The position numbers and the translations under genes were made by a program. Shown here one piece after another: positions 4,924 to 5,079 of a stretch of DNA of 5,079 bases. Under the pieces are notes generated by a model. That model saw only the letters and a list, made by a program, of their open reading frames with translations. It searched no databases and was not told where the DNA came from. The stretch is taken from positions 1 through 5,079 of the forward strand of contig JAADDN010000175.1 of the NCBI GenBank assembly GCA_013153895.1, in the 5' to 3' direction. The DNA comes from Thermoproteota archaeon (lineage in GTDB: Archaea > Thermoproteota > Thermoprotei > Thermoproteales > Thermocladiaceae). The first letter of the stretch is position 1. Every line of letters starts with the position of its first letter.

Positions 4924-5079
4924 ATGGGTCGTGTGGTTTGGTCTAAGGTTGCTAAGGTTTTGCGTGAGGAGTATGTTGAGGGGAATAAATGTAAGATTTG
5001 TGGTGAAGAAATAGAAGAAGGAGAAAACGCATTCAAAACACTATCAAACATATACAAACACTTCAAAGAAAAACACCCA
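4924..5079 (+). CDS. Small zinc-finger protein, BED-like N-terminus (3' truncated)
   Basis: The frame from ATG 4924 is open to the window edge (52 codons, no stop seen). It reads MGRVVWSKVAKVLREEYVEG, then a finger with C23-x2-C26 (KCKICGEE) and H46-x4-H51 (YKHFKEKHP), giving C-x2-C-x19-H-x4-H. The gap of 19 is too long for a classical C2H2 finger (about 12). The N-terminal tryptophan (W6), the Cx2C knuckle and the LSNIYKHFKEKHP helix instead follow the BED-finger layout, known mainly from eukaryotic transposase-derived and chromatin proteins. DNA binding and a role in regulation are inferences. An in-frame GTG at 4855 would lengthen the protein but lies before the TATA box, so ATG 4924 is preferred. 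Codons switch from G/T-rich to A-rich at about residue 27. Confidence 0.72.
   Translation, partial: MGRVVWSKVAKVLREEYVEGNKCKICGEEIEEGENAFKTLSNIYKHFKEKHP

Noticed and set aside
4845..5066. Minus-strand frame of 73 codons opposite the zinc-finger gene
   Set aside because: The plus strand carries a coherent Cys2-His2 motif, a TATA box and an ATG; the minus frame has none of these.
1..5079. CRISPR arrays, insertion sequences and defence genes
   Set aside because: I saw no regularly spaced repeats, transposase or terminal inverted repeats, and all long genes are housekeeping or unassigned.

Overview
The window looks like chromosomal DNA from a thermophilic crenarchaeon (Thermoproteota/Thermoprotei). 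The evidence is archaeal TATA boxes placed about 26-28 nt before gene or RNA starts, GGTGA-type Shine-Dalgarno sites before internal operon genes, apparently leaderless first genes, heavy use of AGA/AGG and ATA codons, a class II tRNA half with crenarchaeal tRNA-Leu features, and archaeal-type TrpD, TrpF, TrpE and TruA proteins. I cannot name the genus. Overall base composition is AT-rich, but the tRNA is strongly GC-rich, as expected for a hyperthermophile.

Layout. Positions 1-35 hold the 5' half of a tRNA-Leu gene on the minus strand, cut by the window edge. A short G/T-rich divergent intergenic region (36-149) carries the tRNA promoter, an exact 10-bp direct repeat with 21-bp spacing, and the trp promoter. 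A compact plus-strand operon follows: trpD (150-1190), trpF (1193-1849) and trpE (1830-3149, TTG start, overlapping trpF by 20 nt). It encodes three enzymes of the early tryptophan pathway: chorismate to anthranilate (TrpE, which needs TrpG or ammonia), anthranilate to PR-anthranilate (TrpD), and PR-anthranilate to CdRP (TrpF). No trpG, trpC, trpB or trpA is present, and trpE is closed off by an opposing gene that overlaps its stop codon.

On the minus strand an unrecognised 228-residue gene (3146-3832) lies downstream of truA (3866-4687, tRNA pseudouridine synthase). The two could be co-transcribed, but the downstream gene also has a good TATA box of its own. Directly before truA is a 22-codon reading frame that begins where transcription is predicted to start and ends 2 nt before the truA ATG, so it may be a leader peptide or micro-gene. 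A partial C/D-box-like motif set lies in the same stretch.

The right edge (4924-5079) holds the first 52 codons of a plus-strand gene for a small Cys2-His2 protein with a BED-finger-like layout.

The most unusual signals are the leader ORF before truA, the BED-like finger in an archaeal context, and a sharp compositional switch seen at both plus-strand transcription-unit starts: G/T-rich codons first, then A-rich codons.
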